Below are positions 1 through 8,343 of a stretch of 33,620 nt of DNA, in pieces. The translations under genes and the position numbers were made by a program. This DNA comes from an uncultured Clostridia bacterium (lineage in GTDB: Bacteria > Bacillota > Clostridia > Oscillospirales > Acutalibacteraceae). The DNA is taken from contig CANBJR010000024.1 in NCBI GenBank assembly GCA_947369085.1, forward strand, positions 1 to 33,620. The letters are read 5' to 3'. Each line of letters starts with the position of its first letter. The stretch's first letter is position 1. Below the pieces are notes generated by a model. It was given only the letters and a program-made list of their open reading frames with translations. It was not told the origin of the DNA and searched no databases.

Positions 1-461
1 GATTTAAATTGTATCCACAGAGTCTTCCAACAACAAGCGTTAATATTCCTGATGGAGTATATGAGATACAGGGAAAAACTTCTGGCAAGTTAATACATAC
101 ATCAAATACTGGGGATAATGCAATTTTATATGATTCTGGTACATCTAACAATCAAAAATTCAATTTTGTGAGACAAAGTGATGGAACTTATTCTATAACA
201 GCACTTTCTACCGGGAAAGTACTTGAGGATCCAGGATTAAGTTATGATCAAGGAACTCAAATGAAATTTTATAGTTGGAATGGAGGTAATAATCAAAAAT
301 GGTATGTTGTAGATTGTGGTAATGGATTAATTAAATTAATTAACAAACATTCTGGTTTGGCATTAGATATAAAGGAGAACAAAACAGATAATAATACGCC
401 AATTATACAATGGAGAGATAAAGGATCAGATGGTCAACGATTTAGACTGATTAGCAGTTGA
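1..461 (+). CDS. Ricin-type beta-trefoil lectin domain protein, C-terminal part (5' end outside window)
   Basis: The frame is open to the left edge, so this is the tail of a larger gene. A TTG at 9 exists but has no ribosome-binding site and is probably not the start. The roughly 150 visible residues form a ricin B-like carbohydrate-binding domain. Three internal repeats each end in a QxW/QxF-type motif (NNQKFNFV, NNQKWYVV, DGQRFRLI), typical of the three lobes of a beta-trefoil. Such domains usually sit at the C-terminus of secreted glycosidases, peptidases or toxins and bind glycans; the catalytic part would lie upstream. Several sampled stretches are only about 27-37% GC, seemingly lower than the genes that follow, which may mean recent transfer. 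A good SD for the next gene lies 3' of the stop. The domain call is firm; the function of the whole protein is unknown. Confidence 0.8.
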   Translation, partial: FKLYPQSLPTTSVNIPDGVYEIQGKTSGKLIHTSNTGDNAILYDSGTSNNQKFNFVRQSDGTYSITALSTGKVLEDPGLSYDQGTQMKFYSWNGGNNQKWYVVDCGNGLIKLINKHSGLALDIKENKTDNNTPIIQWRDKGSDGQRFRLISS

Positions 462-490
462 ATAAAACTATTATTAGGAGGTAATACAAT

Positions 491-1246
491 ATGAAAACTT
501 TATTTAAAAAAACTTTAGGAACTTTTTTTGCAGCAATGATTTTAATTTCTTTGTTTTCTGTCAGCGTAAATGCAGCAACACCTCGTATGTATAACTTTAC
601 CGATTATACGGGCAATGAAACGGTGTCTGTTGATTTACAGGGGGATTATACCAAGTTTGTAAAACTTGAAAATGAAAACGGAGAAATTGATTCGAAAAAC
701 TACACGGTTTCGGGAGATGAAAATAAAACTACCGTTACGCTGAAAGAGGATTACTTAAACGGTTTGGAAAACGGCGAGTACACATATAACGGATATTTTG
801 AAAATATTTTACATACATATGAGTTCAGCGCTGTTGAAAATGTCGGAATATCAATTCCTGCCGGCGAAAGCGGTGAGTTTGTTAATTTAACGGTCGGTGA
901 AACAGAGGTAGATAAATCAAATTATGATGTAGAGAAAACATCAGAGGGATTTGTTATTACCGTTAAAACTGAGTATCTGCAAACTTTGCCTGAAAATACC
1001 GAGTTTTCTGCACATTACTATGGCAACAATATGTGTTATATCAAATTGCAGGTAGAAAAACAGGGGTCACATCCTGCTACAGGCTCAGAGGCAACAAACA
1101 ACACATCAACAAACGGCGGTACAAAAACATTAATTTCTCCGAAAACAGGAGTCAGCAACTATGCACCTCAAGTTATTTCGGTGATGATGTTATCAGCGTG
1201 TGTTTTTGCAGTCGGAATTTTAATCGGCAATCGCAAAAAACAATGA
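491..1246 (+). CDS. Wall-anchored surface protein with two X2-like repeats and SPKTG sorting signal
   Basis: AGGAGG stands just before the ATG. The 251-residue product has a signal peptide (about residues 1-28, ending VNA) and two related domains (about 35-115 and 118-190). The domains share the pattern 'xKxNYxV...xTVTxKxxYLxxLxxxxxx', which resembles carbohydrate-binding X2 (CBM_X2) modules of Clostridia. A Ser/Thr/Asn-rich linker follows, then SPKTG, a hydrophobic stretch (about 224-245) and the tail NRKKQ. This is a sortase signal; S/P-PxTG variants are known as class B-type sortase substrates in Clostridioides difficile. The protein is therefore expected to be covalently attached to peptidoglycan. 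It follows the lectin gene by 29 bp and may be cotranscribed. The ligand is unknown and no enzyme domain is visible. Confidence 0.75.
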   Translation: MKTLFKKTLGTFFAAMILISLFSVSVNAATPRMYNFTDYTGNETVSVDLQGDYTKFVKLENENGEIDSKNYTVSGDENKTTVTLKEDYLNGLENGEYTYNGYFENILHTYEFSAVENVGISIPAGESGEFVNLTVGETEVDKSNYDVEKTSEGFVITVKTEYLQTLPENTEFSAHYYGNNMCYIKLQVEKQGSHPATGSEATNNTSTNGGTKTLISPKTGVSNYAPQVISVMMLSACVFAVGILIGNRKKQ

Positions 1247-1312
1247 ATTTAAAATTAGTAATGCAACTGATAGTATGAAAATGTAAAAGTTTAAATATGT
1301 TATCATAAAAAG

Positions 1313-1354
1313 AAAGCAAGGATATGGATTTTATTTTTTTCATATCCTTGCTTT
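1313..1354. terminator. Bidirectional intrinsic terminator
   Basis: A perfect 14-bp inverted repeat (1313-1326 and 1341-1354) with a 14-nt AT-rich loop, flanked by an A-run on the left and a T-run on the right. It sits between the convergent surface-protein gene and the kinase gene and can end both transcripts. Confidence 0.85.
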
Positions 1355-1381
1355 TTAAATTATGCCTAAAAAAATAAAACA

Positions 1382-2620
1382 TCAACCCATTTGGAAAACT
1401 ACCGATACACTCATTATCCCGTTGGAACAGCTTGCAAAAATATCTCCGTCCATTTTCTTTATAAGCTGACGGCAGATATAAAGTCCCAGACCGCTGCCGT
1501 TGTTAGAGCCGACGTTTGAGCCTCGCCAGAAGCTGTCAAAAATATGGTCAATTTCATTTTCCGAAAGCGTACAGCCGCTGTTTGAAACCGATACAATCAT
1601 ACAGTCCTCTTCCTGCTCAAATGAAACTGAAATTTTCTTTCCGTCGCCGTATTTTATTGCATTTTCCATTATGTTTTGCAAAATTTCAACACTGCGGTCA
1701 ATATCGCCTTTAATTATACAATCGCAGTATTTATTTACCGTAAAATCTGTTTTGAGCAAATCAAGCTTATCCTTGTAAAAGGTATTGATTTCATTTATCA
1801 TTTCGGATAAATAGAACTCGCTGTTATGCACTTCAAGCTTTAAAAAGTCTTCGTTTGACGCTTTGATGATTTCGTTGACATATTTTTTTATTTCATCACA
1901 TTTTTGCGTTATGTTTACGGCAATTTCCTTTTTCTTATTCTCGTCTTTGTACAAATCCTTTTCCAGCGCTTTAGAATACAGCTCAATCACGCCCAAAGGT
2001 GTTTTTATATCGTGTGATATTGAAAGCACAAGAGTTTTCTTGTCCTTTTGTAATTCAAGCTCACTCGCCTTTTGTGCTTCAAGGCGTTCTCTGAGCAAGT
2101 CCATTCCCCAGATAAAGCGTCCGAAGTATCTGCCTTTGCTTTCCTTGAGAGGTATTGAAAGATTGCCTCGGGATAATTCATAGGGGAGATCTGTAAGCTT
2201 GTTAAAAGGATTAATTATTTTGATTTTTACAAATATTATCGTTGCAAATAAAATGAGTGAAATTATTGCAAGAGAGATGTTGAGTATCAGTATTGAATCT
2301 GAGCCTTGAGTGGAATAGCAGTAGTCAAAACGATAGGTTTCACCATCAATTTGTCTGATAATATAGTCGCTGTTTGTGTTATAAAATGACTTAGTGTTAT
2401 CGTTATTAAGCCTTTCAATATTGGTTACGTATTCTAAACCTTCCGTGGAAATACTATCGAATCCGTTGTTGATAATGGATTGTTCTATGCGGTTTACTTC
2501 AACTCTGTAAGGGCGGCTTCCCGAACTGTTTTGAGATGAAATTAAAAATATATTCGCACCCGTAAATACAAGAGCGACTGCGATGATTACGGCAATGAGC
2601 AAGAGATTGAATTTTTTCAA
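1382..2620 (-). CDS. Membrane sensor histidine kinase paired with ABC exporter
   Basis: 412 residues: TM1 about 7-29, an extracytoplasmic segment about 30-109, TM2 about 110-135, and a short HAMP-like linker. A HisKA domain follows with phospho-acceptor His near 203 (SISHDIKTPLG), then HATPase_c with N box (NAIKYGDG), G1 (VSNSG) and G2 (GSGLGLYI). It is the sensor of the two-component system whose regulator gene ends 2 bp upstream (2623). Together with the ATPase and FtsX permease genes it forms a BceRSAB-like detoxification layout. The roughly 80-residue outside domain and HAMP linker differ from the BceS 'intramembrane-sensing' type, which has almost no outside loop, so this kinase may detect its ligand itself. 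The stimulus is unknown. Confidence 0.9.
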   Translation of the reverse strand: MKKFNLLLIAVIIAVALVFTGANIFLISSQNSSGSRPYRVEVNRIEQSIINNGFDSISTEGLEYVTNIERLNNDNTKSFYNTNSDYIIRQIDGETYRFDYCYSTQGSDSILILNISLAIISLILFATIIFVKIKIINPFNKLTDLPYELSRGNLSIPLKESKGRYFGRFIWGMDLLRERLEAQKASELELQKDKKTLVLSISHDIKTPLGVIELYSKALEKDLYKDENKKKEIAVNITQKCDEIKKYVNEIIKASNEDFLKLEVHNSEFYLSEMINEINTFYKDKLDLLKTDFTVNKYCDCIIKGDIDRSVEILQNIMENAIKYGDGKKISVSFEQEEDCMIVSVSNSGCTLSENEIDHIFDSFWRGSNVGSNNGSGLGLYICRQLIKKMDGDIFASCSNGIMSVSVVFQMG

Positions 2621-2622
2621 AA

Positions 2623-3297
2623 TCAGTCACCCCTTTTCTCATAGCGGTAACCTACACCCCAGACTGTTACAATTCTTTCGGTTTTTTTGGAATTTTCCTC
2701 AATCTTTTGGCGAAGCCATTTTATATGGACAGTCAGCGTTTGAGGTTCGCTGAAACTGTCAAATCCCCATATTTTATTAAAAATCATATCCTTGCTCAGG
2801 GTTTTGTTTGCATTTTCCATAAGCAAGACAAGCAAATCAAATTCTTTTTGCGTCATATCAATTTTTGTGCCGTTTTTGTAAGCAATTCTGCTTATTTTGT
2901 CAAGCTTGATGTTGCCGTCGGTTATGCTGTCGCTTTGGTATCTGCGCTTGAATATTCCGCTGATTTTCGCAAGCAAAATGTCAATGTCATACGGCTTTTC
3001 AATGTAATCGTCCGCACCAAGCAGCAATCCTTTCAGCTTATCGTCCTTTTCAATTTTTGCGCTGACAATAATTATGGGAGTGTTTGAGCTTTCACGAATC
3101 TGTCTGCATACGGCAAGACCGTCCATATTCGGAAGCATAATATCAAGCACAACAACCTTAGCACCATATTTTTCATAGTGTTCAAGCGCATCTTCTCCTG
3201 TTTCACACAAAGTTGCCGAGTAGCCCTCATTTTTGAGAAAATCGCACAGCAGATTTCCCATTTCAGTATTATCTTCAACAACAAGTATGTCGGACAT
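2623..3297 (-). CDS. OmpR/PhoB-family response regulator
   Basis: 224 residues: receiver domain about 1-118 with phospho-acceptor Asp52 (VVVLDIMLP) and the switch Lys in IEKPYD; winged-helix DNA-binding domain about 128-220 with the typical WGVGYRY end. SD AGAAAGGA is on the minus strand, 10 nt before the ATG. It is the second half of the two-component system with the downstream kinase. It probably controls the adjacent ATPase-permease genes, as is usual for transporter-linked systems. An 85-bp gap separates it from the ATPase gene, so a separate promoter is possible. Confidence 0.9.
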   Translation of the reverse strand: MSDILVVEDNTEMGNLLCDFLKNEGYSATLCETGEDALEHYEKYGAKVVVLDIMLPNMDGLAVCRQIRESSNTPIIIVSAKIEKDDKLKGLLLGADDYIEKPYDIDILLAKISGIFKRRYQSDSITDGNIKLDKISRIAYKNGTKIDMTQKEFDLLVLLMENANKTLSKDMIFNKIWGFDSFSEPQTLTVHIKWLRQKIEENSKKTERIVTVWGVGYRYEKRGD

Positions 3298-3381
3298 AAT
3301 ATCATTCCTTTCTGTGTGAAACAGTGTTTCGAAAGCGTTAGATTAACATAATTTTTGCCCGCGTGCAGGCAGGGCAGAAGT

Positions 3382-4149
3382 TTACCAACCCATTTCCAAA
3401 AGCCAGTTGTTAAGGTTGCGTTCACGCTGGCGCAGGTCTGTTTCGTTATTGTATTTATCTAAATTATACTCGCCTTTGATATTTCCGTCAACGATATACA
3501 TAACTCGTGTGCATTTTGCGGCAACCTTTACATCGTGAGTTACAAGCATAATTGTTGTGCCGTCGTCATTGATTTTCCTAAGTTCTTCCATAACCTCTTC
3601 GGAAGTTGTTCGGTTTAGCGCACCTGTAGGCTCATCGGCAAAAATTAAATTCGGATGATTTATCATACTTCTGCAAATGCAGGCTCTCTGTAACTGACCG
3701 CCTGATACCTCATTTATATCATTGTCGGCAATTTCAATTATTCCGAGCTTTCGCATAAGTTCTTTGCCGTATTCTATCTTCTCTTTTTTGGAGAGAGTGT
3801 TTTTAGCCGATTGCAGGGCGGGAAGAACAATATTGTCGAGCACCGTAAGATTTTTCATCATATACATCTGCTGAAAGATAAATCCCATTTCATCAAGTCG
3901 CAGTTCCGCAATTTTTTTGGCGTTCATCTTTGAAATATCCTTTCCGCAAAAGCTGACGCTTCCTGCGGTGATGTTATCCATTCCCGAAACTGTGTAGAGC
4001 AAGGTTGACTTGCCCGAACCTGACGGTCCCATTATTGCAATCATTTCGCCCTTTTTAACGGAAAAGTTTACATTTTTAAGAACATTGTTCTGACGTTTGT
4101 TTGCTATATAAGTTTTACAAAGATTGTTTACTTCAAGAATTGTATTCAT
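3382..4149 (-). CDS. ABC transporter ATPase, MacB/LolD type
   Basis: 255 residues with Walker A GPSGSGKST (41-49), Q-loop FIFQQ (about 90-94), signature VSGGQ (148-152), Walker B LIFADEP (about 168-174) and H-loop VTHD. The C-terminal extension after the H-loop, with the ending NWLLEMGW, is longer than in a minimal LolD. It powers the FtsX-type permease encoded 16 bp upstream on the same strand. In this family such pairs export or remove peptides and lipid II-targeting antibiotics from the membrane. Operon order is permease, ATPase, regulator, kinase. Confidence 0.92.
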   Translation of the reverse strand: MNTILEVNNLCKTYIANKRQNNVLKNVNFSVKKGEMIAIMGPSGSGKSTLLYTVSGMDNITAGSVSFCGKDISKMNAKKIAELRLDEMGFIFQQMYMMKNLTVLDNIVLPALQSAKNTLSKKEKIEYGKELMRKLGIIEIADNDINEVSGGQLQRACICRSMINHPNLIFADEPTGALNRTTSEEVMEELRKINDDGTTIMLVTHDVKVAAKCTRVMYIVDGNIKGEYNLDKYNNETDLRQRERNLNNWLLEMGW

Positions 4150-4165
4150 AATTTTAACTCCTTAA

Positions 4166-6541
4166 TCACTCAATACTGTTAATTTCCGATGATTTAACCT
4201 TGCGTACCTGCTGAGCAACAATAAATACTGCTAAAACTGTTGTTGCAAGACAGATAAGCGGATAAATTACATAGCTTTCAAGCACATTTACATCGAAAAT
4301 GATGTTGTTAGCACCCATTATTTTGAAAATAAAACCGACCGAAAGCTGACTTGCAGGCTCTGACAAAAGTATTGCTATAAATACTGCTAAAACCATAACA
4401 ATGCCTATTCGTAAAGTCTGCCACAAAATTATTGAGCTGTTTTTAAAGCCTATGGCTTTGAGCATTGCAATTTCACTGCGTTCCTTTGTAAGGAAAGATT
4501 TTTCCATAAGAACAGCCACAAGAATGTTTATAATGAGCACAATAAGAATGATTAATAATTTAGTATTGCTCATATAACCTGCAACGCCGCCGATCATATA
4601 ATCAACATATTCTCCGCCTGTACGGACAGTGTAATCTGAAAATTCATCCTTAATAAGCTCAAATCTTTCGTTTATTTCATCAGAAGAAGGATTGTCTGTA
4701 TATTTTACCTGATAAGGGAAGATGCCCATTGCCTGGCTGTAATCAAGCTCTTCATCTTCTGTAAAGCGTATTCCTTCACCCATATTGTTCATAGACTGGT
4801 AGATTGCTGTAATTATATAGTCTTTATCTCCGCTTACTGTAGATATAGTAACAGTATCGCCGATTTTAGCGTGAATTTTATCTGCCGTTATATAGGTTAA
4901 GGCAATTTCATTTTTGTTTTTGGGCGGAGTGCCCTCAAGATATGAATACATATCCGTTGTGGTGTTTGTTCCCTGAAAAGCGAGGGATTTACATTTGTAG
5001 TCCCCGTTGATAATGCCCAGCTTAAATGCTGTTTCACAGTAACAATCAGCTTTGATTTCGTTTTCGGAAAGAGTTTTTTTAATTTCGTTCAGCTGTTCCT
5101 TTAGATTTTCGTGACCGCCTGTTACTAAGTGCCTTTCATCACTTTTTAGATCCTCAAGAAAAACATCGCTTTTTGTCATTGAGTACCAAGTGATAAGGTT
5201 GTCACTTTGCAGGGTTGCTATTGTGTTTACCATTATGGTGATTAAAAGTATTCCTATGGTAAAGGTAATCAGCATAATTCCAAAACGCTTTACTCCGCTT
5301 AAGATGTCGTTTACAGCCATAAACGGAACGGGCTTGAGCTTTGATTTTGAAAGCTTAATAACACCCTTTTTCTTAAAGCGTTCTCCTGTTGTTCCGTTGC
5401 GTATTGCGTCAACAGGAGAAAACTTTTTAACCTTGCCCGTACATCTGTAGCAAAACAGCATAATAATCAAAACAATAGCTATTGCAAAAATAATATTTAA
5501 GATATACCTGTTGTTGCCCTCAATAACGATGTTTTCAGAAACCTGCTGTAAAAGCATATTTCCAAACGGAATCGAAATGATAAGTCCGATAATTGCACCG
5601 ACAATTGAAGTTGCAAAGTACTTAATAAGATACAACCCTCTGATTTTTCTGTTTTTTATACCGATTGCTTTCATTATTCCGATTTCACGATATTCCTCAC
5701 TTAACGTAAAGGTAATTGTAAATCGCAGAATTACAAAAGAAATTAAAATCAGACATATGCTGACTATAAGAAGTACGCCTGCGTTAATCATATCCATAAT
5801 ATATGTTGTCTTAATCAGAGCCTTGCTTCCCATAAAAGTAATGTTTGTGCAGTCTGAAAGCGCTTGTTCCAAGCCTTCAATATCATCGGTATATACATAT
5901 ACCGACTTTCCTGTCCACGGCTTTACACTTTCGTTAGAATAGAAATCGTTAAAATCATCTTTACTTATAAGAAAGCGCGGAGTACCCATCATTGATGAGC
6001 CTAAGACTGCGTCCTTTAGACTACCCTTAATTTTAAAATCTTTTGAAACATCGCCGACTGTAATAGTGATTTTATCCCCTACAGATAAATCATTTTGCGT
6101 CATAATTGATTTTCTTAAATAAAGCTCTCCGTCATTAACTTCCGTTATAGGGTCATTATTATCATCATAGTAAGTGATACAGGCATTTTCAAATGCATTC
6201 ATCATCATTGTGTTTGATGATTTTATCTTCTTATCATTTTGCTTTGCTCCGGATGTGCTTATATAAATGGAGTCCTCTGACTTGTAACTTTCAGTACCGC
6301 TGAAATTTTTGACGATTTCCTCGGCGCTTTCTGACTTGTCTGTTTCAACCTTTCCGGAAGTGAATATACAGTAATCCGCCACTTTTGCATTGTCAAAATA
6401 AGTGTCAAGCGAACTTGTAACCGCCGAAAGATTGTTGGCACTTGATGAAACAAACATAACTGCAAGAATGATGAACAGCAGAAGTATAATGTTCATTGTG
6501 CGCTTTCTTTTTAAATCTTTTTTCAGAATATTGAGATACAT
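4166..6541 (-). CDS. FtsX-family ABC permease with two large extracytoplasmic domains
   Basis: 791 residues in two similar halves. The first half has TM1 (about 17-33), a large outside domain (about 37-250) and a cluster of three TMs (about 255-365). After a cytoplasmic linker the second half has a TM (about 415-440), a second outside domain (about 445-660) and three more TMs (about 665-785). Both clusters contain the FtsX-like turn 'EIGIMKAIGIKN' / 'EIAMLKAIGFKN' that contacts the ATPase. This 8-TM, two-domain plan is that of MacB/YtrF-like duplicated permeases rather than the 10-TM, one-domain BceB. SD AAAGGAGG lies just upstream. Function by context: peptide or antibiotic export or resistance, sensed by the adjacent two-component system. 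Confidence 0.88.
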   Translation of the reverse strand: MYLNILKKDLKRKRTMNIILLLFIILAVMFVSSSANNLSAVTSSLDTYFDNAKVADYCIFTSGKVETDKSESAEEIVKNFSGTESYKSEDSIYISTSGAKQNDKKIKSSNTMMMNAFENACITYYDDNNDPITEVNDGELYLRKSIMTQNDLSVGDKITITVGDVSKDFKIKGSLKDAVLGSSMMGTPRFLISKDDFNDFYSNESVKPWTGKSVYVYTDDIEGLEQALSDCTNITFMGSKALIKTTYIMDMINAGVLLIVSICLILISFVILRFTITFTLSEEYREIGIMKAIGIKNRKIRGLYLIKYFATSIVGAIIGLIISIPFGNMLLQQVSENIVIEGNNRYILNIIFAIAIVLIIMLFCYRCTGKVKKFSPVDAIRNGTTGERFKKKGVIKLSKSKLKPVPFMAVNDILSGVKRFGIMLITFTIGILLITIMVNTIATLQSDNLITWYSMTKSDVFLEDLKSDERHLVTGGHENLKEQLNEIKKTLSENEIKADCYCETAFKLGIINGDYKCKSLAFQGTNTTTDMYSYLEGTPPKNKNEIALTYITADKIHAKIGDTVTISTVSGDKDYIITAIYQSMNNMGEGIRFTEDEELDYSQAMGIFPYQVKYTDNPSSDEINERFELIKDEFSDYTVRTGGEYVDYMIGGVAGYMSNTKLLIILIVLIINILVAVLMEKSFLTKERSEIAMLKAIGFKNSSIILWQTLRIGIVMVLAVFIAILLSEPASQLSVGFIFKIMGANNIIFDVNVLESYVIYPLICLATTVLAVFIVAQQVRKVKSSEINSIE

Positions 6542-6653
6542 CTGATTACCTCCTTTGCAAAATTAATTATAAAGGCTAAGTTATTAAATAATCCTTAAAT
6601 AATTTTAATATATAAAAAATATTTTGCAATAAGAAAATATCAAAGCAAAGTTA

Positions 6654-6683
6654 TTGACATTAAGTTGTTTTTAATTATATAAT
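6654..6683 (+). promoter_or_regulatory. Sigma-A-type promoter of the LytTR/GHKL operon
   Basis: Consensus TTGACA (6654-6659), an 18-bp spacer and consensus TATAAT (6678-6683), with the start codon 28 bp downstream. It lies in the divergent region between the FtsX permease and the LytTR gene. Confidence 0.75.
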
Positions 6684-6711
6684 TTTTTATTATAACTTGT
6701 GCGGTGATAAG

Positions 6712-7413
6712 ATGATAAAAGTTGCATTTTGTGATGATGAGGCTAAAATTTTAGAAGATTTTTCTGTAAAAATAAAGAGTGAATTTGAAAAACTTAGTTG
6801 TGAAATTGATTTATATACAACAAAAAACTCAATTGAACTTCTTGAATACCTTAAAAATTATACTGTTGACATACTGTTTCTGGATATTGATATGCCGACA
6901 ATCAGCGGTATGGAGATTGCGCAAACTCTGCTCAACAGCGAAATAAAAACACGCCTTGTATTTGTCACGGGTCAGGACGCACTTGTATATAAATCCTTTA
7001 AATATCATCCTTTCGGATTTATAAGAAAGACATATTTTGATGAAGAAATATCAGGAGTAGTAAAAAGCTTAGTTGAGGAAATGCAAAAAAGCTCTGACAC
7101 TTTTTTGTTCAAAACCAACGACGGCTTTAACAGAATTAAGCTTAGGGATATTCTTTATTTTGAATCGGAGTCAAATTATATTAATCTGCATACAAAGGAA
7201 AGTGTTTATAAATTCAGAAGTACTGTTTCGGCAATTGAAAAGGAACTTTCAACCAAGGGCTTTATACGTATACATAAAGGATTTCTTGTGAATCAGGAGC
7301 ATATCTTTTCGGTTAAATCCGAGAATGTTGTTCTCAGCAACAATGCCGTATTGCCAATCGGCAGAACAAACCGAGACGTAATAAAAGCCCGCATTATGAG
7401 GTATATGAGATGA
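6712..7413 (+). CDS. LytTR-family response regulator (AgrA/VirR type)
   Basis: 233 residues from the ATG at 6712, preceded by GGTGATA; an in-frame TTG at 6697 lacks a ribosome-binding site. Receiver domain about 1-120 with acidic FCDDE and phospho-acceptor Asp58 (LFLDIDMP). LytTR DNA-binding domain about 135-233, with the typical YFESESNYINLHT and FIRIHKGFLVN blocks. Members bind paired 9-bp direct repeats and regulate adhesins, bacteriocins or exporters. The stop overlaps the next gene's ATG (ATGA), so it is translationally coupled to its kinase. The likely target is the ABC-2 exporter downstream. Confidence 0.92.
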   Translation: MIKVAFCDDEAKILEDFSVKIKSEFEKLSCEIDLYTTKNSIELLEYLKNYTVDILFLDIDMPTISGMEIAQTLLNSEIKTRLVFVTGQDALVYKSFKYHPFGFIRKTYFDEEISGVVKSLVEEMQKSSDTFLFKTNDGFNRIKLRDILYFESESNYINLHTKESVYKFRSTVSAIEKELSTKGFIRIHKGFLVNQEHIFSVKSENVVLSNNAVLPIGRTNRDVIKARIMRYMR

Positions 7414-8135
7414 TTGGAAAATATAAAAAGCTCAAGAAGAATTTTGAAAACCTTGAAAAGGAATATGCAAGAGAGGTTGCCGGAAATCTCGACTTGCAGT
7501 ACGAATACGATAACCTGAAAGCCGATTATACAAATGAAATGACTCAGCGTGCCGAGATTGAGCGACTTCACGAAAACACACGAAGGCTGAAGCACGATAT
7601 GAAAAATCATATTATGGTGGCTGTATCTTACCTTAACAACGGAGAGATTGAGCAGGCAACGAATTATCTTTCTGATGTGCTGGATAATCTGAATAAAACC
7701 TATTCCTACATTCAGACGGGCAACTCTGTAATGAATTATATTATCAATTCTAAGCTTGAAAAAGCACATAGCAAGGGAATCAGATTTAAAGCAGAAATAG
7801 AAAATCTCCCCTTTGAAAAAATGGGAAGTGTTGATTTTTCTGCATTGCTTTCAAATATACTTGATAATGCCGTTGAGGCAAGTGAAAAGACAACAGATAA
7901 GTTTATCTGTGTTGCGATTCTCAAAAAGCGTGCTTATGATACAATCCTCGTAAAAAACAAGATTGACAACTCCGTTCTTGAAACAAATCCCGAGCTTAAA
8001 TCGGATAAAAATAATACAGAACAACACGGCTACGGTATAAAGCAGATAAAGACAATAGCCGAAAAATATGATGGTATAGTTGATATTTATGAAGAGGACA
8101 ATATGTTCTGCGTGAATGTTATGATACCAAGCTAA
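7410..8135 (+). CDS. Soluble GHKL (AgrC-like) histidine kinase without membrane domain
   Basis: 241 residues. An N-terminal coiled coil (about 5-55) leads directly into the AgrC-type H box RLKHDMKNH (His62). Then comes HATPase_c_5 with N box LLSNILDNAVEAS (about 146-158) and G box HGYGIKQIK (about 207-214). No transmembrane or PAS segment is present, unlike classical AgrC, whose six or so TMs precede the H box. The start is fixed by overlap with the regulator stop, and the regulator frame upstream is intact, so this does not look like a simple truncation. It may sense a cytoplasmic signal or dock to a membrane partner such as the exporter. A terminator follows immediately. Confidence 0.85.
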   Translation: MIGKYKKLKKNFENLEKEYAREVAGNLDLQYEYDNLKADYTNEMTQRAEIERLHENTRRLKHDMKNHIMVAVSYLNNGEIEQATNYLSDVLDNLNKTYSYIQTGNSVMNYIINSKLEKAHSKGIRFKAEIENLPFEKMGSVDFSALLSNILDNAVEASEKTTDKFICVAILKKRAYDTILVKNKIDNSVLETNPELKSDKNNTEQHGYGIKQIKTIAEKYDGIVDIYEEDNMFCVNVMIPS

Positions 8136-8145
8136 TACTAAAATC

Positions 8146-8175
8146 AGACTGTTTCAAGCGAAGCAGTCTTTTTTA
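8146..8175 (+). terminator. Intrinsic terminator after LytTR/GHKL operon
   Basis: 10-bp stem (8146-8155 with 8160-8169, one G-U pair), AAGC loop, then a T-run. It separates the regulatory pair from the ABC-2 genes. Confidence 0.85.
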
Positions 8176-8268
8176 TTTGACAGGAAACTGCATATAAGTA
8201 AGCTGTCAGGAAAAACAAAAAAGCCAATTCCTTTTTCAAAATTTGTGTCAAGGCTCTTGCTTTTTGTC

Positions 8269-8288
8269 ACAGTTCAGAAGCAGTTTAT
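8269..8288 (+). promoter_or_regulatory. Candidate LytTR-binding repeats upstream of ABC-2 operon
   Basis: ACAGTTCAG (8269-8277) matches the LytTR half-site pattern [TA][AC][CA]GTTN[AG][TG]. GCAGTTTAT (8280-8288) matches 8 of 9. The start-to-start distance of 11 bp is one helical turn; known sites are usually about 21 bp apart, so this is weak. Position just upstream of the exporter and downstream of the LytTR gene is the main support. Confidence 0.3.
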
Positions 8289-8343
8289 CCCAAAGGGATT
8301 GTAAATTATCAGTAAAAGTTTATTATTAAATCAGGTGAAGAAA

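Noticed and set aside
3072..3425. Minus-strand 117-codon frame overlapping the response regulator
   Set aside because: It is a frame shadow of the regulator and ATPase genes with no SD.
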